NCBI GenBank assembly: GCA_018824405.1
Contig: JAHJGO010000016.1
Coordinates: forward strand, 186,001-250,000
Source: Gammaproteobacteria bacterium
Lineage (GTDB): Bacteria > Pseudomonadota > Gammaproteobacteria > Burkholderiales > Sulfuricellaceae
DNA: 64,000 bases
Direction: 5' to 3'
Shown: piece by piece, positions 1 to 9,198 of the stretch
Numbering within the stretch: the stretch's first letter is position 1
How the letters are laid out: each line of letters starts with the position of its first letter
Translations under genes and position numbers: made by a program
Notes under the pieces: model-generated
Seen by the model: only the letters and a program-made list of their open reading frames with translations
Told to the model about the DNA's origin: nothing
The model's database searches: none

Positions 1-912
1 TGGGGTCGGGTGCATTTCCACCAGCAGGCCGTCGGCACCTGCCGCAATGGCCGCACGGGACAGAGCCGGCACCATCCATGCCTTGCCGCCAGCGTGGGAA
101 GGGTCGACGATGACCGGCAGGTGAGTTTCCTTCTTCAGCACCGGGATCGCGGTAACGTCGAGAACGTTGCGGTAGTAGGTTTCGAAGGTGCGGATGCCGC
201 GCTCGCAGAAAATGATGTTGTGGTTGCCACCGGCAGCGATGTACTCGGCAGCCATGAGCCACTCGGAAATGGTGGCGGACATGCCGCGCTTGAGAATCAC
301 CGGCTTGTTGATCCTGCCCACTTCCTTCAGCAGATCGAAGTTCTGCATGCTGCGGGTACCAATCTGGATCACGTCCACGTCGTGTTTCATGAAAGTATCC
401 AGCTGGCGCGCATCCATCAGTTCGGTGACCATGGGCAGGTTGTAGCGTTCTGCCGCCTTGCGGAACATGGTCAGGCCTTCCTCGCCGTGGCCCTGGAAAG
501 CATAGGGGCTGGTGCGGGGCTTGAAGGCGCCGCCGCGCATCAGGCGGCAACCGGCCTCATGGACGTATTGGGCTGCGGCATCCATCTGCGGCTGGGTTTC
601 CACCGAACACGGACCGGCGATGATCTGCACCTGGTTGCCGCCCAGCTTGATGCCCTTGATGTCGACGATCGAATCCTGCTTGTGCCATTCGCGTGCGACG
701 ATCTTGTAGGGCTTGACGATGTGCATGGACTGTTCCACGCCGGGAAGGGCATCGATCAGTTCCTGATCCAGCTTGCGTTCGTCACCGATGGCGCCGATGA
801 CGGTACGTTCAGTGCCGCGCGAGATATTGACTTCGAGGCCGAATTCACGGATTTTTTTGACTACGCCATCGATTTGTTCTTCGTTGGCGCCATTGTTCAT
901 GACGATAATCAT
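1..912 (-). CDS. aroF: 3-deoxy-7-phosphoheptulonate synthase (DAHP synthase, AroAQ/KDO8PS-like type), 3' end cut by window edge
   Basis: Catalyses the first shikimate-pathway step, condensing phosphoenolpyruvate and erythrose 4-phosphate into DAHP in the cytoplasm. Translating the minus strand from ATG at 912 gives 304 codons without a stop, starting MIIVMNNGANEEQIDG. About 70 residues of ferredoxin-like N-terminal domain precede the barrel, as in the Thermotoga-type enzymes. Visible motifs are IIAGPCSVE, GGAFKPRTSPYAFQG, QIGTRSMQN, PVILKRG and PVIVDPSHAGGK, which form the PEP and metal site. It lies 51 nt downstream of hisC in the same direction and is probably the distal part of the serC-pheA-hisC transcript. 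The family is secure; only the C-terminus is missing because the window ends. Confidence 0.95.
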   Translation of the reverse strand, partial: MIIVMNNGANEEQIDGVVKKIREFGLEVNISRGTERTVIGAIGDERKLDQELIDALPGVEQSMHIVKPYKIVAREWHKQDSIVDIKGIKLGGNQVQIIAGPCSVETQPQMDAAAQYVHEAGCRLMRGGAFKPRTSPYAFQGHGEEGLTMFRKAAERYNLPMVTELMDARQLDTFMKHDVDVIQIGTRSMQNFDLLKEVGRINKPVILKRGMSATISEWLMAAEYIAAGGNHNIIFCERGIRTFETYYRNVLDVTAIPVLKKETHLPVIVDPSHAGGKAWMVPALSRAAIAAGADGLLVEMHPTP

Positions 913-963
913 TAGGTTTCTCCGTTAGCTGTATTCGTTGTATCTGGGGGCGATGGATGATGC

Positions 964-2070
964 TTAATTCGGTGCGGCCAGAGAATGTTCAAGTGCCTGC
1001 AGGAATCGGGCATTCTCGGTCTTCAGCCCGACACTGACACGCAGGTATTCCGGCATGCCATAGTTGGCGGTGGGGCGCACGATGACACCTTGTTTCAGCA
1101 GGCTGTGGTTGATGGCGGCGGCATTGCCGACCTTGACCGCCACGAAATTGCCTGCGGACGGGATATAACTCAATCCCATCCGAGCGAGGCCGCTGGTGAT
1201 CTGTTCCATGCCGCTACGGTTGATTTCCACGCATTCTTCCAGAAAAGCTTCGTCTTTCATCGCGGCCACTGCTGCTGCCTGCGCCAGGCTGTTGACGTTG
1301 AAGGGCTGCCGTACACGATTGAGAATATCCACCAATTCCGGGCGGCCCAGTGCGAAGCCGACGCGCAGTCCCGCCAGCCCGTAGGCCTTTGAGAAAGTGC
1401 GGGTGATGAGCAGGTTGGGGTGTTTTTGCAGCCAGGCGATCGAATTGCTGCGCTGGGATTCCGGCAGGTATTCGGTATAGGCTTCGTCCAGCACCACCAG
1501 CACGGTGTCGGGCACCTGGTCGAGAAAATGCGCCAGTTCCACGCCACCCAGCAGCGTGCCGGTAGGGTTGTTTGGGTTGGCGATGAAAATGACCCGCGTG
1601 TCGGCACTGATCGCTTCCAGCATGGCCTTGAGGTCGTGACCATATTCGTGCGCCGGGGTTTCGATGCCGCGCGCGCCGGCCGCCTGGGTGGCCAGCGGGT
1701 AGACGGCAAAAGCATACTGGGAATAGACGGCGGAAGTGCCGGGCGCGAGGAAGGCGCGCGCAGCCAGTTCCAGCAAATCGTTGGAGCCGTTGCCGAGTAT
1801 GATCTGGTTCAGTGCAACGCCGTACTTCTCCACCAGCGCGGATTTGAGCAGGAAGCCATTACCATCCGGGTAGCGCGCAACTTCCATCAACACATTTTCA
1901 ATTGCCGCCAGGGCGCGAGGACTGGCGCCGAGTGGGTTCTCGTTGGAAGCGAGCTTGACGATGTCTTCCTCGGCCAGGTGCATTTCCCGCGCCAACTCGG
2001 CAATCGGCTTGCCGGGCAGATAAGGCGCGATGGCACGAACATAGGAGGGTGAACGGTCACATAATTCCAT
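964..2070 (-). CDS. hisC: Histidinol-phosphate aminotransferase
   Basis: PLP-dependent class I/II aminotransferase, 368 aa, normal family length. It converts imidazole-acetol phosphate to histidinol phosphate; members in aromatic operons often also transaminate prephenate or phenylpyruvate. Visible signatures are KLASNENPLG near the N-terminus, NPNNPTGT around 166-172, the aspartate of LDEAY that contacts the PLP pyridine nitrogen, and TRTFSKAYGLAGLRVGF with the Schiff-base lysine at about K228. It begins 8 nt after the pheA stop, between pheA and aroF, so an aromatic role is likely in addition to histidine synthesis. That dual role is an inference from context. Confidence 0.93.
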   Translation of the reverse strand: MELCDRSPSYVRAIAPYLPGKPIAELAREMHLAEEDIVKLASNENPLGASPRALAAIENVLMEVARYPDGNGFLLKSALVEKYGVALNQIILGNGSNDLLELAARAFLAPGTSAVYSQYAFAVYPLATQAAGARGIETPAHEYGHDLKAMLEAISADTRVIFIANPNNPTGTLLGGVELAHFLDQVPDTVLVVLDEAYTEYLPESQRSNSIAWLQKHPNLLITRTFSKAYGLAGLRVGFALGRPELVDILNRVRQPFNVNSLAQAAAVAAMKDEAFLEECVEINRSGMEQITSGLARMGLSYIPSAGNFVAVKVGNAAAINHSLLKQGVIVRPTANYGMPEYLRVSVGLKTENARFLQALEHSLAAPN

Positions 2071-2078
2071 AATGGTCT

Positions 2079-3152
2079 TTACAGCACAGCGGCTGGATAG
2101 GAGCCGAGAATCTTGACGAAGGCGGCTTTTTCGCGCAATTCAGCCAGTGCTTGCGCCACCTTCTCATCCTGGTGGTGGCCTTCGATGTCGATAAAAAACA
2201 AATATTCCCATAGCCCGGTGCGCGAAGGCCTGGATTCCAGCTTGCTCATGCTGACGCCGTGATGGGCGAGTGGTGCCAGCAGTTCATACACGGCCCCCGG
2301 AAGATTCTTGGAAGACAGCACCAGAGAGGTTTTGTCATTGCCCGATGGCGCTGCATCGTGCGCAGCGATCACCAGAAAGCGGGTGGTATTGTTGGGTTCG
2401 TCCTCGATGTTTTCCGCGACCTTGTCGAGGCCGTAAACCTCGGCTGCTGCTTCGCTGGCAATGGCGGCTGCGGTTTCGTCCTCGGATGCCAGTTTTGCTG
2501 CCTTGGCATTGCTCACCACCGGAATGCGTTCCACGCCGGGCAGATTCTGGTTGAGCCACTCATGGCACTGGGCAAGCGACTGGGCGTGGGAATAAACCTT
2601 GACCAAATTGGCCGTGGCGCCGGGCTTGCGCAGCAGAAACTGGTGCACGCGCAGATCCACCTCGCCGCAGACCTTGAGCGGGGTTTCCAGCAGCAGGTCC
2701 AGCGTGGTGCCGACTGCACCGCCGGTGGAATTCTCCACCGGCACCACGCCGTAATCGGCCGTGCCGGCCTCGACATTGCGAAATACGTCGTCTATCGAAG
2801 CGCACGCGTCAGTGTGTGCGGCATGGCCGAAGTGCTTGACGGCGGCTGCCTGGGTGAAAGTGCCCTCAGGGCCGAGAAAGGCCACCTTGAGGGGCTTTTC
2901 CAGCGCCAGGCAGGCGGACATGATTTCGCGGAACAGTTTGGCGACCGATTCGCCCGACAGCGGGCCGGGATTGTTTTCCTTCACCCTGCGCAGGATCTGC
3001 GCCTCGCGCTCGGGTCGGTACACCAGGCCACCGCCCTTGATGGCGCCAATGGTCTGGGCGTGCCGGGCGCGGTCGTTGATGAGTTTGAGCATCTCGTCGT
3101 CGATCGCGTCGATCGCGTCGCGGTGCTGGCGCAGTTCCTTATCCATGCCCAT
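2079..3152 (-). CDS. pheA: Bifunctional chorismate mutase / prephenate dehydratase
   Basis: Converts chorismate through prephenate to phenylpyruvate. Domains in order: an AroQ-type chorismate mutase helix bundle (about 1-90, with RDAIDAIDDEMLKLINDRA), a prephenate dehydratase domain starting FLGPEGTFTQAA (about 90-270, with ENSTGGAVG and NNTTRFLVI), and a C-terminal ACT domain with ESRPSRTGLWEY, the usual phenylalanine feedback site. The start is ambiguous: GTG at 3155 overlaps the serC stop by 4 nt, ATG at 3152 overlaps it by 1 nt, and a third candidate, ATG at 3146, matches the usual MxxELxQHRDAID N-terminus. ATG at 3152 is used here. Translational coupling to serC is likely. Confidence 0.93.
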   Translation of the reverse strand: MGMDKELRQHRDAIDAIDDEMLKLINDRARHAQTIGAIKGGGLVYRPEREAQILRRVKENNPGPLSGESVAKLFREIMSACLALEKPLKVAFLGPEGTFTQAAAVKHFGHAAHTDACASIDDVFRNVEAGTADYGVVPVENSTGGAVGTTLDLLLETPLKVCGEVDLRVHQFLLRKPGATANLVKVYSHAQSLAQCHEWLNQNLPGVERIPVVSNAKAAKLASEDETAAAIASEAAAEVYGLDKVAENIEDEPNNTTRFLVIAAHDAAPSGNDKTSLVLSSKNLPGAVYELLAPLAHHGVSMSKLESRPSRTGLWEYLFFIDIEGHHQDEKVAQALAELREKAAFVKILGSYPAAVL

Positions 3153-4234
3153 CACTTATTCTTGGCCTCGAAATCCTGCATGAAGCTGACCAGCGCCTGC
3201 ACGCCTTCCAGCGGCATGGCGTTGTAGATCGAGGCGCGCATGCCGCCGACCATCTTGTGGCCCTTGATGGAAACAATACCCTGCGCTTTGGCGGCGGCGA
3301 TGAATGCCTCGTCCAGCCCTTCCTTGTTCAGGGTGAAAGGCACGTTCATGCGCGAGCGGCAGGAGACTTCAACCGGGTTGTGGTAGAGGCTGCTGGCATC
3401 GATGGCCTCGTAGATCAGCTTTGCTTTTGCGATGTTGGCCTGCTCGATGGCGGCAAGACCCCCTTGTCGCTTCAGCCACTGGAAGACCAGTCCCGCCACA
3501 TAGATCGAATAGGTCGGCGGGGTGTTGAGCATGGAGCCGTTGTCGGCCTGCACTTTATAGTCGAGCATGGTCGGGATGCTGGCGGGCGCCTTGCCGAGCA
3601 GGTCCTCGCGCACGATCACCAGCGTCAGTCCGGCCGGGCCGATGTTCTTCTGCGCGCCGCCATAGATCAGGCCGTATTTAGAGATGTCGACCGGGCGCGA
3701 CAGGATATGCGAGCTCATGTCGGCGACAAGGGGGGCCGCAGCGCCCAGCGTGGCGATGTCGTGCATTTCCACGCCATGCACGGTCTCGTTGGTGCAGACA
3801 TGCAGATAGGCGGCATCCGGACTCAGGCTGATCTCTTCCGTGCCGGGCAGGCGGGTGAAGTTGCTGGCCTCGGTGGTGGCAGCCAGGCGCGCATTGCCAA
3901 CTTTGCCGGCCTCCTTGAATGCCTTCTTCGACCATGCGCCTGTAACAATGTAGTCAGCCGAGCGGCCAGCGAGCAGGTTCATCGGGATCTGGGCGAACTG
4001 CAGGGTTGCGCCGCCCTGCAGGAACAGCACGCGATAATTGGCGGGGACGTTCAGTAGTTCGCGCAGGTCGGCTTCGGCCTGAGCGATGATGCCGGAGAAA
4101 TCCTTGCCGCGATGAGTCATCTCCATTACCGACATGCCGCTGCCGTGCCAGTCAAGAAGTTCGTCGCGCGCCTGCTCCAGGACTTCCTGGGGCAGCATGG
4201 CAGGTCCGGCACTGAAATTGTAAAGTCGTTGCAT
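3152..4234 (-). CDS. serC: Phosphoserine aminotransferase
   Basis: Class V PLP aminotransferase converting 3-phosphohydroxypyruvate to phosphoserine, and also acting in pyridoxal phosphate synthesis. The start [15 protein letters not shown] at 4234 is the conserved N-terminus of the family; a TTG six codons upstream is in frame but unlikely. The PLP lysine lies in [10 protein letters not shown] at about K196, and FLQGGAT is the phosphate-binding loop. The length of 360 aa is typical. It lies 112 nt after gyrA and overlaps pheA, an order known from many beta- and gammaproteobacteria. Confidence 0.95.
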   Translation of the reverse strand: MQRLYNFSAGPAMLPQEVLEQARDELLDWHGSGMSVMEMTHRGKDFSGIIAQAEADLRELLNVPANYRVLFLQGGATLQFAQIPMNLLAGRSADYIVTGAWSKKAFKEAGKVGNARLAATTEASNFTRLPGTEEISLSPDAAYLHVCTNETVHGVEMHDIATLGAAAPLVADMSSHILSRPVDISKYGLIYGGAQKNIGPAGLTLVIVREDLLGKAPASIPTMLDYKVQADNGSMLNTPPTYSIYVAGLVFQWLKRQGGLAAIEQANIAKAKLIYEAIDASSLYHNPVEVSCRSRMNVPFTLNKEGLDEAFIAAAKAQGIVSIKGHKMVGGMRASIYNAMPLEGVQALVSFMQDFEAKNK

Positions 4235-4262
4235 ACTGGATATTAAAATCAAAAAACAATTA

Positions 4263-4340
4263 AACCACAGGGGGCACGGGGAAGACGGGGAAAGAAAAAA
4301 TATCGGGTTTGTGCCCGCGTCCCCAGTGTTCCCCGTGGTT
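4263..4340. repeat. Imperfect long inverted repeat between gyrA and serC
   Basis: The arms AACCACAGGGGGCACGGGGA (from 4263) and CCCCAGTGTTCCCCGTGGTT (4321-4340) are imperfect reverse complements with about 38 nt between them. Inside lies a short hairpin CGGG-TTTGTG-CCCG (4304-4317) followed on the minus strand by a T-rich run, which could weakly terminate gyrA transcription. The GGGGA-rich composition resembles dispersed intergenic repeats of betaproteobacteria. Confidence 0.5.
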
Positions 4341-4346
4341 AATCAA

Positions 4347-6920
4347 TTACTCTTCAGCTTCTCCGGCCTCGTCGAAATCTTCCGGCTCTTCCGATTCGAC
4401 CACTTTCTGCAGCCCAGTCAGTTTCTCGCCCTTGTCCAGGTTGATCAGCGTCACACCCTGGGTGGCGCGGCCCATTTCGCGGATTTCGCGCACTCGGGTG
4501 CGGATCAGCACGCCGCCGGTGGTGATCAGCATCAGTTCGTCAGTCTCTTCCACCAGCGTGGCTGCAACCACCTTGCCGTTGCGATCCGAAGTCTGGATCG
4601 CCATGATGCCCTGGGTGCCGCGTCCGTGGCGAGTGTACTCGGTGATCGGGGTGCGCTTGCCGTAGCCGTTTTCGGTGGCGGTCAGGACGGACTGATTTTC
4701 ACTCTCGGCCACCAGCAGGGAAATGACTTTCTGGTTCTTCTGCAGGCGCATGCCGATGACGCCGCGCGAATTGCGGCCGGTGTCGCGCACGCTGTTTTCC
4801 TCGAAGCGCACCGCCTTGCCGCCATCGGAGAACAGCATCACATCGTGCTGGCCGTCGGTGATGGCGACGCCGATGAGGAAATCACTCTCGTCCAGGTTGA
4901 TGGCAATGATGCCGCGCTTCATCGGACGCGAGAAGCTGGTCAGAGGCGTCTTTTTGACGATGCCGCTGGAGGTGGCCATGAAGATGAAGTGATTTTCGTC
5001 GAATTCCTTGACCGGCAGGATGGCATTGATCTTTTCGCCTTCTTCCAGCTGCAGCAGGTTGACGATGGGCTTCCCACGTGCGATGCGGCTGCCCTGCGGC
5101 ACTTCATAGACCTTGATCCAGTACACCCGGCCATGGTTGGAGAAGCACAGGATGTAGTCGTGGGTATTGGCGACGAACAGGTTGTCGATGAAATCCTCTT
5201 CCTTCATCGCCGTGGCCTGTTTGCCGCGTCCGCCGCGCTTCTGCGCCTTGTAGTCGTCGAGCGGCTGGGACTTGATGTAGCCGGTGTGAGACAGTGTGAC
5301 CACCACGTCTTCCGGTGTGATCAGGTCTTCCATGCTCAGGTCCTGGGCATGGGCGATGATCTCGCTGCGGCGGCGGTCGCCGAACTGGGTTTTTACAGTA
5401 TTCAGTTCGTTAACGATGATTTCGGTGACGCGCTCAGGCCGCGCCAGAATATCCAGCAGGTCGGCGATCTTCAGCATCACGTCCTTGTACTCGCCGACGA
5501 TCTTGTCCTGCTCCAGCCCGGTCAGGCGTTGCAGACGCAGCTCAAGGATGGCTTGTGCCTGCGCTTCGGAGAGGCGATAGCCCTGGGCGGAAAAGCCGAA
5601 TTCCGGCGCCAGACCATCTGGACGGGATGAGTCGGCGGAAGCGCGCTGCAGCATTTCTTCCACCAGCGGCGAGCGCCAGGTGCGCTCCATCAGGCCCTGC
5701 TTGGCGATGGCCGGCGTGGCTGCGGCCTTAATCAGGGTAATGATTTCGTCCACGTTGGAGAGCGCAACGGCCAGACCTTCCAGAATATGGCCGCGATCGC
5801 GCGCCTTGCGCAGCTCGAACACGGTGCGGCGCGTGACCACTTCGCGGCGGTGACGCAGGAAGGCATCGAGCATCTGCTTCAGGTTCAGCAGGCGCGGCTG
5901 GCCGTCCACCAGGGCCACCATGTTCATGCCGAAGGTGTCCTGCATCTGCGTGTCTTTGTACAGCTGATTGAGGATCACTTCCGGCACTTCGCCGCGCTTC
6001 AGCTCGACTACTACGCGCATGCCGGACTTGTCCGACTCGTCGCGCAGGTCGGAAATACCCTCGATTTTCTTCTCGCGCACCAGTTCGCCGATCTTGATGC
6101 ACAGATTGGCTTTATTCACCTGGTAGGGCAGCTCGTCAACGATGATGGCCTGGCGCTCGCCCTTGCCGATATCCTCGAAGTGGCAGCGCGCGCGCATCAC
6201 CACGCGGCCGCGGCCGGTGCGGTAGCCTTCCTTGACGCCCACGGTGCCGTAGATGATCCCTGCAGTCGGGAAGTCCGGCGCGGGAACGATCTCGATCAGT
6301 TCTTCGATGCTGGTTTCCGGTTCGGCCAGCAGCTTGAGGCAGGCGTCCACCACTTCGTCCAGGTTGTGGGGCGGGATGTTGGTTGCCATGCCGACCGCGA
6401 TGCCGGAGGAACCGTTGATTAGCAGGTTGGGTATCTTGGCCGGGAGCACCAGCGGTTCAAATTCTGAGCCGTCGTAGTTGGGGCCGAAATCGACGGTTTC
6501 CTTGTCGAGATCCGCCAGCAACTCATGGGCGATTTTTGTCATGCGGATTTCGGTGTAACGCATCGCGGCGGCGTTGTCGCCGTCCACTGAACCGAAGTTG
6601 CCCTGGCCGTCTACCAGCGGGTAGCGCAGCGAGAAAGGCTGAGCCATGCGGACGATGGTGTCGTATACCGCGGTGTCGCCGTGGGGGTGGTATTTACCGA
6701 TGACGTCGCCGACGATACGCGCCGACTTCTTGTATGCCTTGTTCCAGTCGTTGGATAGTTCGTGCATGGAGAATAGCGCACGACGATGCACCGGCTTCAG
6801 TCCGTCGCGTACGTCCGGCAGGGCGCGTCCCACGATCACGCTCATGGCATAGTCGAGGTAGGAACGGCGCATCTCTTCTTCAAGGCTGACCGGGATTGTT
6901 TCTTTGGCGAATTGATCCAT
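4347..6920 (-). CDS. gyrA: DNA gyrase subunit A
   Basis: Breakage-reunion subunit of type II topoisomerase gyrase, which negatively supercoils DNA with GyrB. It is 857 aa. The catalytic tyrosine is Y122 in [10 protein letters not shown]. The quinolone-determining region reads [10 protein letters not shown], so position 83 is Thr (Ser in E. coli) and position 87 is Asp; Thr at 83 is a natural state in many bacteria and is not by itself a resistance call. A GyrA box variant, [10 protein letters not shown], marks the C-terminal beta-pinwheel, and the tail is acidic ([14 protein letters not shown]). It is the first gene of the minus-strand block, with 165 nt to the divergent lipoate operon. Confidence 0.98.
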   Translation of the reverse strand: MDQFAKETIPVSLEEEMRRSYLDYAMSVIVGRALPDVRDGLKPVHRRALFSMHELSNDWNKAYKKSARIVGDVIGKYHPHGDTAVYDTIVRMAQPFSLRYPLVDGQGNFGSVDGDNAAAMRYTEIRMTKIAHELLADLDKETVDFGPNYDGSEFEPLVLPAKIPNLLINGSSGIAVGMATNIPPHNLDEVVDACLKLLAEPETSIEELIEIVPAPDFPTAGIIYGTVGVKEGYRTGRGRVVMRARCHFEDIGKGERQAIIVDELPYQVNKANLCIKIGELVREKKIEGISDLRDESDKSGMRVVVELKRGEVPEVILNQLYKDTQMQDTFGMNMVALVDGQPRLLNLKQMLDAFLRHRREVVTRRTVFELRKARDRGHILEGLAVALSNVDEIITLIKAAATPAIAKQGLMERTWRSPLVEEMLQRASADSSRPDGLAPEFGFSAQGYRLSEAQAQAILELRLQRLTGLEQDKIVGEYKDVMLKIADLLDILARPERVTEIIVNELNTVKTQFGDRRRSEIIAHAQDLSMEDLITPEDVVVTLSHTGYIKSQPLDDYKAQKRGGRGKQATAMKEEDFIDNLFVANTHDYILCFSNHGRVYWIKVYEVPQGSRIARGKPIVNLLQLEEGEKINAILPVKEFDENHFIFMATSSGIVKKTPLTSFSRPMKRGIIAINLDESDFLIGVAITDGQHDVMLFSDGGKAVRFEENSVRDTGRNSRGVIGMRLQKNQKVISLLVAESENQSVLTATENGYGKRTPITEYTRHGRGTQGIMAIQTSDRNGKVVAATLVEETDELMLITTGGVLIRTRVREIREMGRATQGVTLINLDKGEKLTGLQKVVESEEPEDFDEAGEAEE

Positions 6921-7085
6921 AAATTTTAAGTGCTTGCTCTATCAGACGGCAGAATTTGAACTCGCGATATTAGCACGCGAGGATGTTTCAAGCCATAATT
7001 CGGCCCATATTGTCCGTGCAAGCGCGAAGATCCTTCCATGGGGCGACGCTGGCTTTATTAAGGACTTTCATATACTGGATAACCC

Positions 7086-8150
7086 ATGACGATTGCGCCC
7101 TGGCGCTTGATTGACACCGGCCTGCGTTCGGCGGCTGAAAATATTGCGCTCAACCGTGCATTGCTTGAAGCAAGGCAGGCGGGAGAAAGCCCATCCACCC
7201 TGCGCTTTCTGCAATTCACTCCTTCCGCCTTGCTGGGCTTTCATCAAAGCGCGGAGCAGGAACTCGACCTTGATTATTGCCGGGCGCATGGGGTCACGGT
7301 GCAGCGGCGAATCACCGGCGGTGGGGCAATCTATTTCGATGCGACCCAGCTCGGCTGGGAGCTGTATCTGCACAAGCACGATCTGGGCACTGCTGACATG
7401 GCTGCCATTGCCCGTCGCCTCTGTGAGGCAGCTGCACGCGGCATCAGTTCGCTGGGTGTGGACGCTCGCTACCGCCCGCGTAACGACATCGAAGTGGATG
7501 GGCGCAAGGTTTCCGGCACCGGCGGCGTGTTCGAGGGCGATGCGTTGATGTATCAGGGGACGCTGCTGGTGCAATTCGATGTGGAAAAAATGCTGCGTGT
7601 ACTGCGCATTCCTGCCGAAAAACTCTCCGACAAAGCCATCGCTTCAGCCCGCGAACGGGTGGCGAATCTGGCGGATTTGCTGGGCTTTGTGCCGCCGCTG
7701 GATCTGGTTAAAAAGGCCTTGTCCGAGGCTTTTGGCGCGGAATTCGGCGTGGATTTTGTCGAAAGCGGGCTGTTGCCGCCGGAGCAGGCCCGCTATCAGG
7801 TTGCGCTGGCCGAGATCAATACGCCGGCGTGGGTGGGCCAGGTGGCAAAGCCTGCCTCGGATATGCCCATCGTTGAAGCCGTACGGAAGTTTTCCGGCGG
7901 CCTGCTGCATGCCTCGCTGGCCTATGATGCCAAGCGGCGGCGCATTGCCCAGGCGTGGTTCAGCGGCGATTTTTTTATCAATCCCCAGCGCACGGTGGCC
8001 GACCTGGAAGCCGCGCTGCGCAATACCCCAGCGGATCAGGCGCAAGAAATCGTGCGTGCCTTTTTCTCTGAGCGGTCGGTGGATATGTTGCTGCTCCAAC
8101 CCGATGATTTTATTGCCGTGATCGTGCAGGCGCTGGCTGATGCAGATTGA
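7086..8150 (+). CDS. Lipoate--protein ligase family protein (LplA/sLpl-like)
   Basis: A 354-aa member of the biotin/lipoate A/B ligase fold. Visible motifs are QRRITGGGAIYFD (the lipoyl-AMP loop, RRxSGGGAVxHD in LplA), RPRNDIEVDGRKVSGTGG with the catalytic lysine region, and YQGTLLVQFDVEKMLRVL. About 100 C-terminal residues resemble the LplA accessory domain, so adenylation and transfer may both be present. It overlaps the next gene by 11 nt and is followed by a flavoprotein and a radical-SAM protein. That set matches the sLpl(AB)-LipT-LipS lipoate-assembly route described in sulfur oxidisers with the sHdr pathway. The ligase family is clear. Its target, probably a lipoate-binding LbpA rather than a 2-oxoacid dehydrogenase, is inferred. 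Confidence 0.85.
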   Translation: MTIAPWRLIDTGLRSAAENIALNRALLEARQAGESPSTLRFLQFTPSALLGFHQSAEQELDLDYCRAHGVTVQRRITGGGAIYFDATQLGWELYLHKHDLGTADMAAIARRLCEAAARGISSLGVDARYRPRNDIEVDGRKVSGTGGVFEGDALMYQGTLLVQFDVEKMLRVLRIPAEKLSDKAIASARERVANLADLLGFVPPLDLVKKALSEAFGAEFGVDFVESGLLPPEQARYQVALAEINTPAWVGQVAKPASDMPIVEAVRKFSGGLLHASLAYDAKRRRIAQAWFSGDFFINPQRTVADLEAALRNTPADQAQEIVRAFFSERSVDMLLLQPDDFIAVIVQALADAD

Positions 8151-9198
8151 AACCGATGTGCTGGTGATCGGCCTCGGCCCGGCGGGCGGAGCCGCTGCCC
8201 TGGCTGCTGCCCGGGGTGGCGTTTCTGTTCTGGCCGTCGAGCGCAAACTGGAAGTTGGCGTGCCGGCGCAGTGCGCCGAGTGGATTCCTCTTTCGTTGGG
8301 CCGTCATGCCCAGACGCCGGGTGTGCTGGTGCAGACAATCAGCGGCATGGAAAGCGTGTTGCCATCCGGCGCGGTGGTGCCAACCCGGACGCCGGGCCTG
8401 ATGATCAACCGGGCCGCCTTCGACCAGGCGCTGGCGCACGCCGCAGTCGAGGCGGGCGCAAGCTTGCGGCTGGACAGCGTATTGAGAAAACTCGATAGCG
8501 CGCAGCGCCGGGCCTGGGTGGAAACGCCGCAAGGGTTGCTGGAGTGTTGCTACAAACTGCTGGTTGCTGCTGACGGTCCTTATTCTGGTGTTGCGAAGCA
8601 ATTAGGGCTGCCGCGCCAACCTGTGGTGCATGCACGGCAGTACAACGTACCGCTCAGACAGCCGGGCAACCAGACTCGGGTGTGGCTTTCAAAGGATTAT
8701 CCGGGTGGGTACGCCTGGCTTTTCCCCAAGGGCGATGTGGCCAATCTTGGTGCTGGAATGGATAAATCTCGGGCTCCTGACCTGAAAATACCGCTCGATC
8801 AACTTCATCAAAAACTGGCCACGGAAGGCTTGGTGGGGCGGGAAATTCTTGCCCGCACCGGCGGCGCAATTCCGGTGGGTGGCTTGCGTTCTCAACTGGT
8901 GGTCGGTCACGTCATGCTGGTGGGCGATGCGGGCGGTTTCACGCACCCGATTACCGGCGCCGGGATCGATGCTGCGGTCGTTTCAGGAGCGCGCGCCGGG
9001 CAGGCTGCGGCTGCGTGGCTGAATGGCAGGAAAAATGCATTACAGGAATTCGAGGATGAGATGAGAGACCAGTTTGAAGCGTCTTTGCAGCGAGCAGTTC
9101 AACGGCGTGCCATGTCTAATTCCGCCACTTATTCCGATGCAGCGCTACGCGTAGGATGGGTGGCATTCCCGGAGTATTTTCTTGGAAAGGGTGTTTGA
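8140..9198 (+). CDS. FAD-dependent geranylgeranyl-reductase-family oxidoreductase (LipT-like)
   Basis: A 352-aa flavoprotein. The Rossmann FAD motif VLVIGLGPAGGAAALAAARGG is at residues 7-27, and a second FAD contact, GDAGGFTHPITGAGIDAA, lies near residue 265, as in the geranylgeranyl reductase / GlcF-like family. It starts inside the 3' end of the ligase gene and ends with TGA directly followed by the ATG of the radical-SAM gene, so the three genes are translationally coupled. Family members beside lipoate ligase and LipS genes have been named LipT and proposed to support lipoate assembly. A ketone or alkene reductase for isoprenoids is the alternative, but no isoprenoid genes are adjacent. 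Confidence 0.75.
   Translation: MQIETDVLVIGLGPAGGAAALAAARGGVSVLAVERKLEVGVPAQCAEWIPLSLGRHAQTPGVLVQTISGMESVLPSGAVVPTRTPGLMINRAAFDQALAHAAVEAGASLRLDSVLRKLDSAQRRAWVETPQGLLECCYKLLVAADGPYSGVAKQLGLPRQPVVHARQYNVPLRQPGNQTRVWLSKDYPGGYAWLFPKGDVANLGAGMDKSRAPDLKIPLDQLHQKLATEGLVGREILARTGGAIPVGGLRSQLVVGHVMLVGDAGGFTHPITGAGIDAAVVSGARAGQAAAAWLNGRKNALQEFEDEMRDQFEASLQRAVQRRAMSNSATYSDAALRVGWVAFPEYFLGKGV

Noticed and set aside
10-915. Plus-strand reading frame of 301 codons at the left edge
   Set aside because: It is antisense to the DAHP synthase gene, which runs off the window edge on the minus strand.
4311-5630. Long plus-strand reading frame opposite gyrA
   Set aside because: It is the antisense shadow of a clear GyrA; no ribosome site, no recognisable domain, His/Asp/Val-rich composition typical of reversed coding sequence.
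6521-6700. Quinolone-resistance mutation in gyrA
   Set aside because: Thr at position 83 is natural in many species and cannot be called a mutation without relatives.
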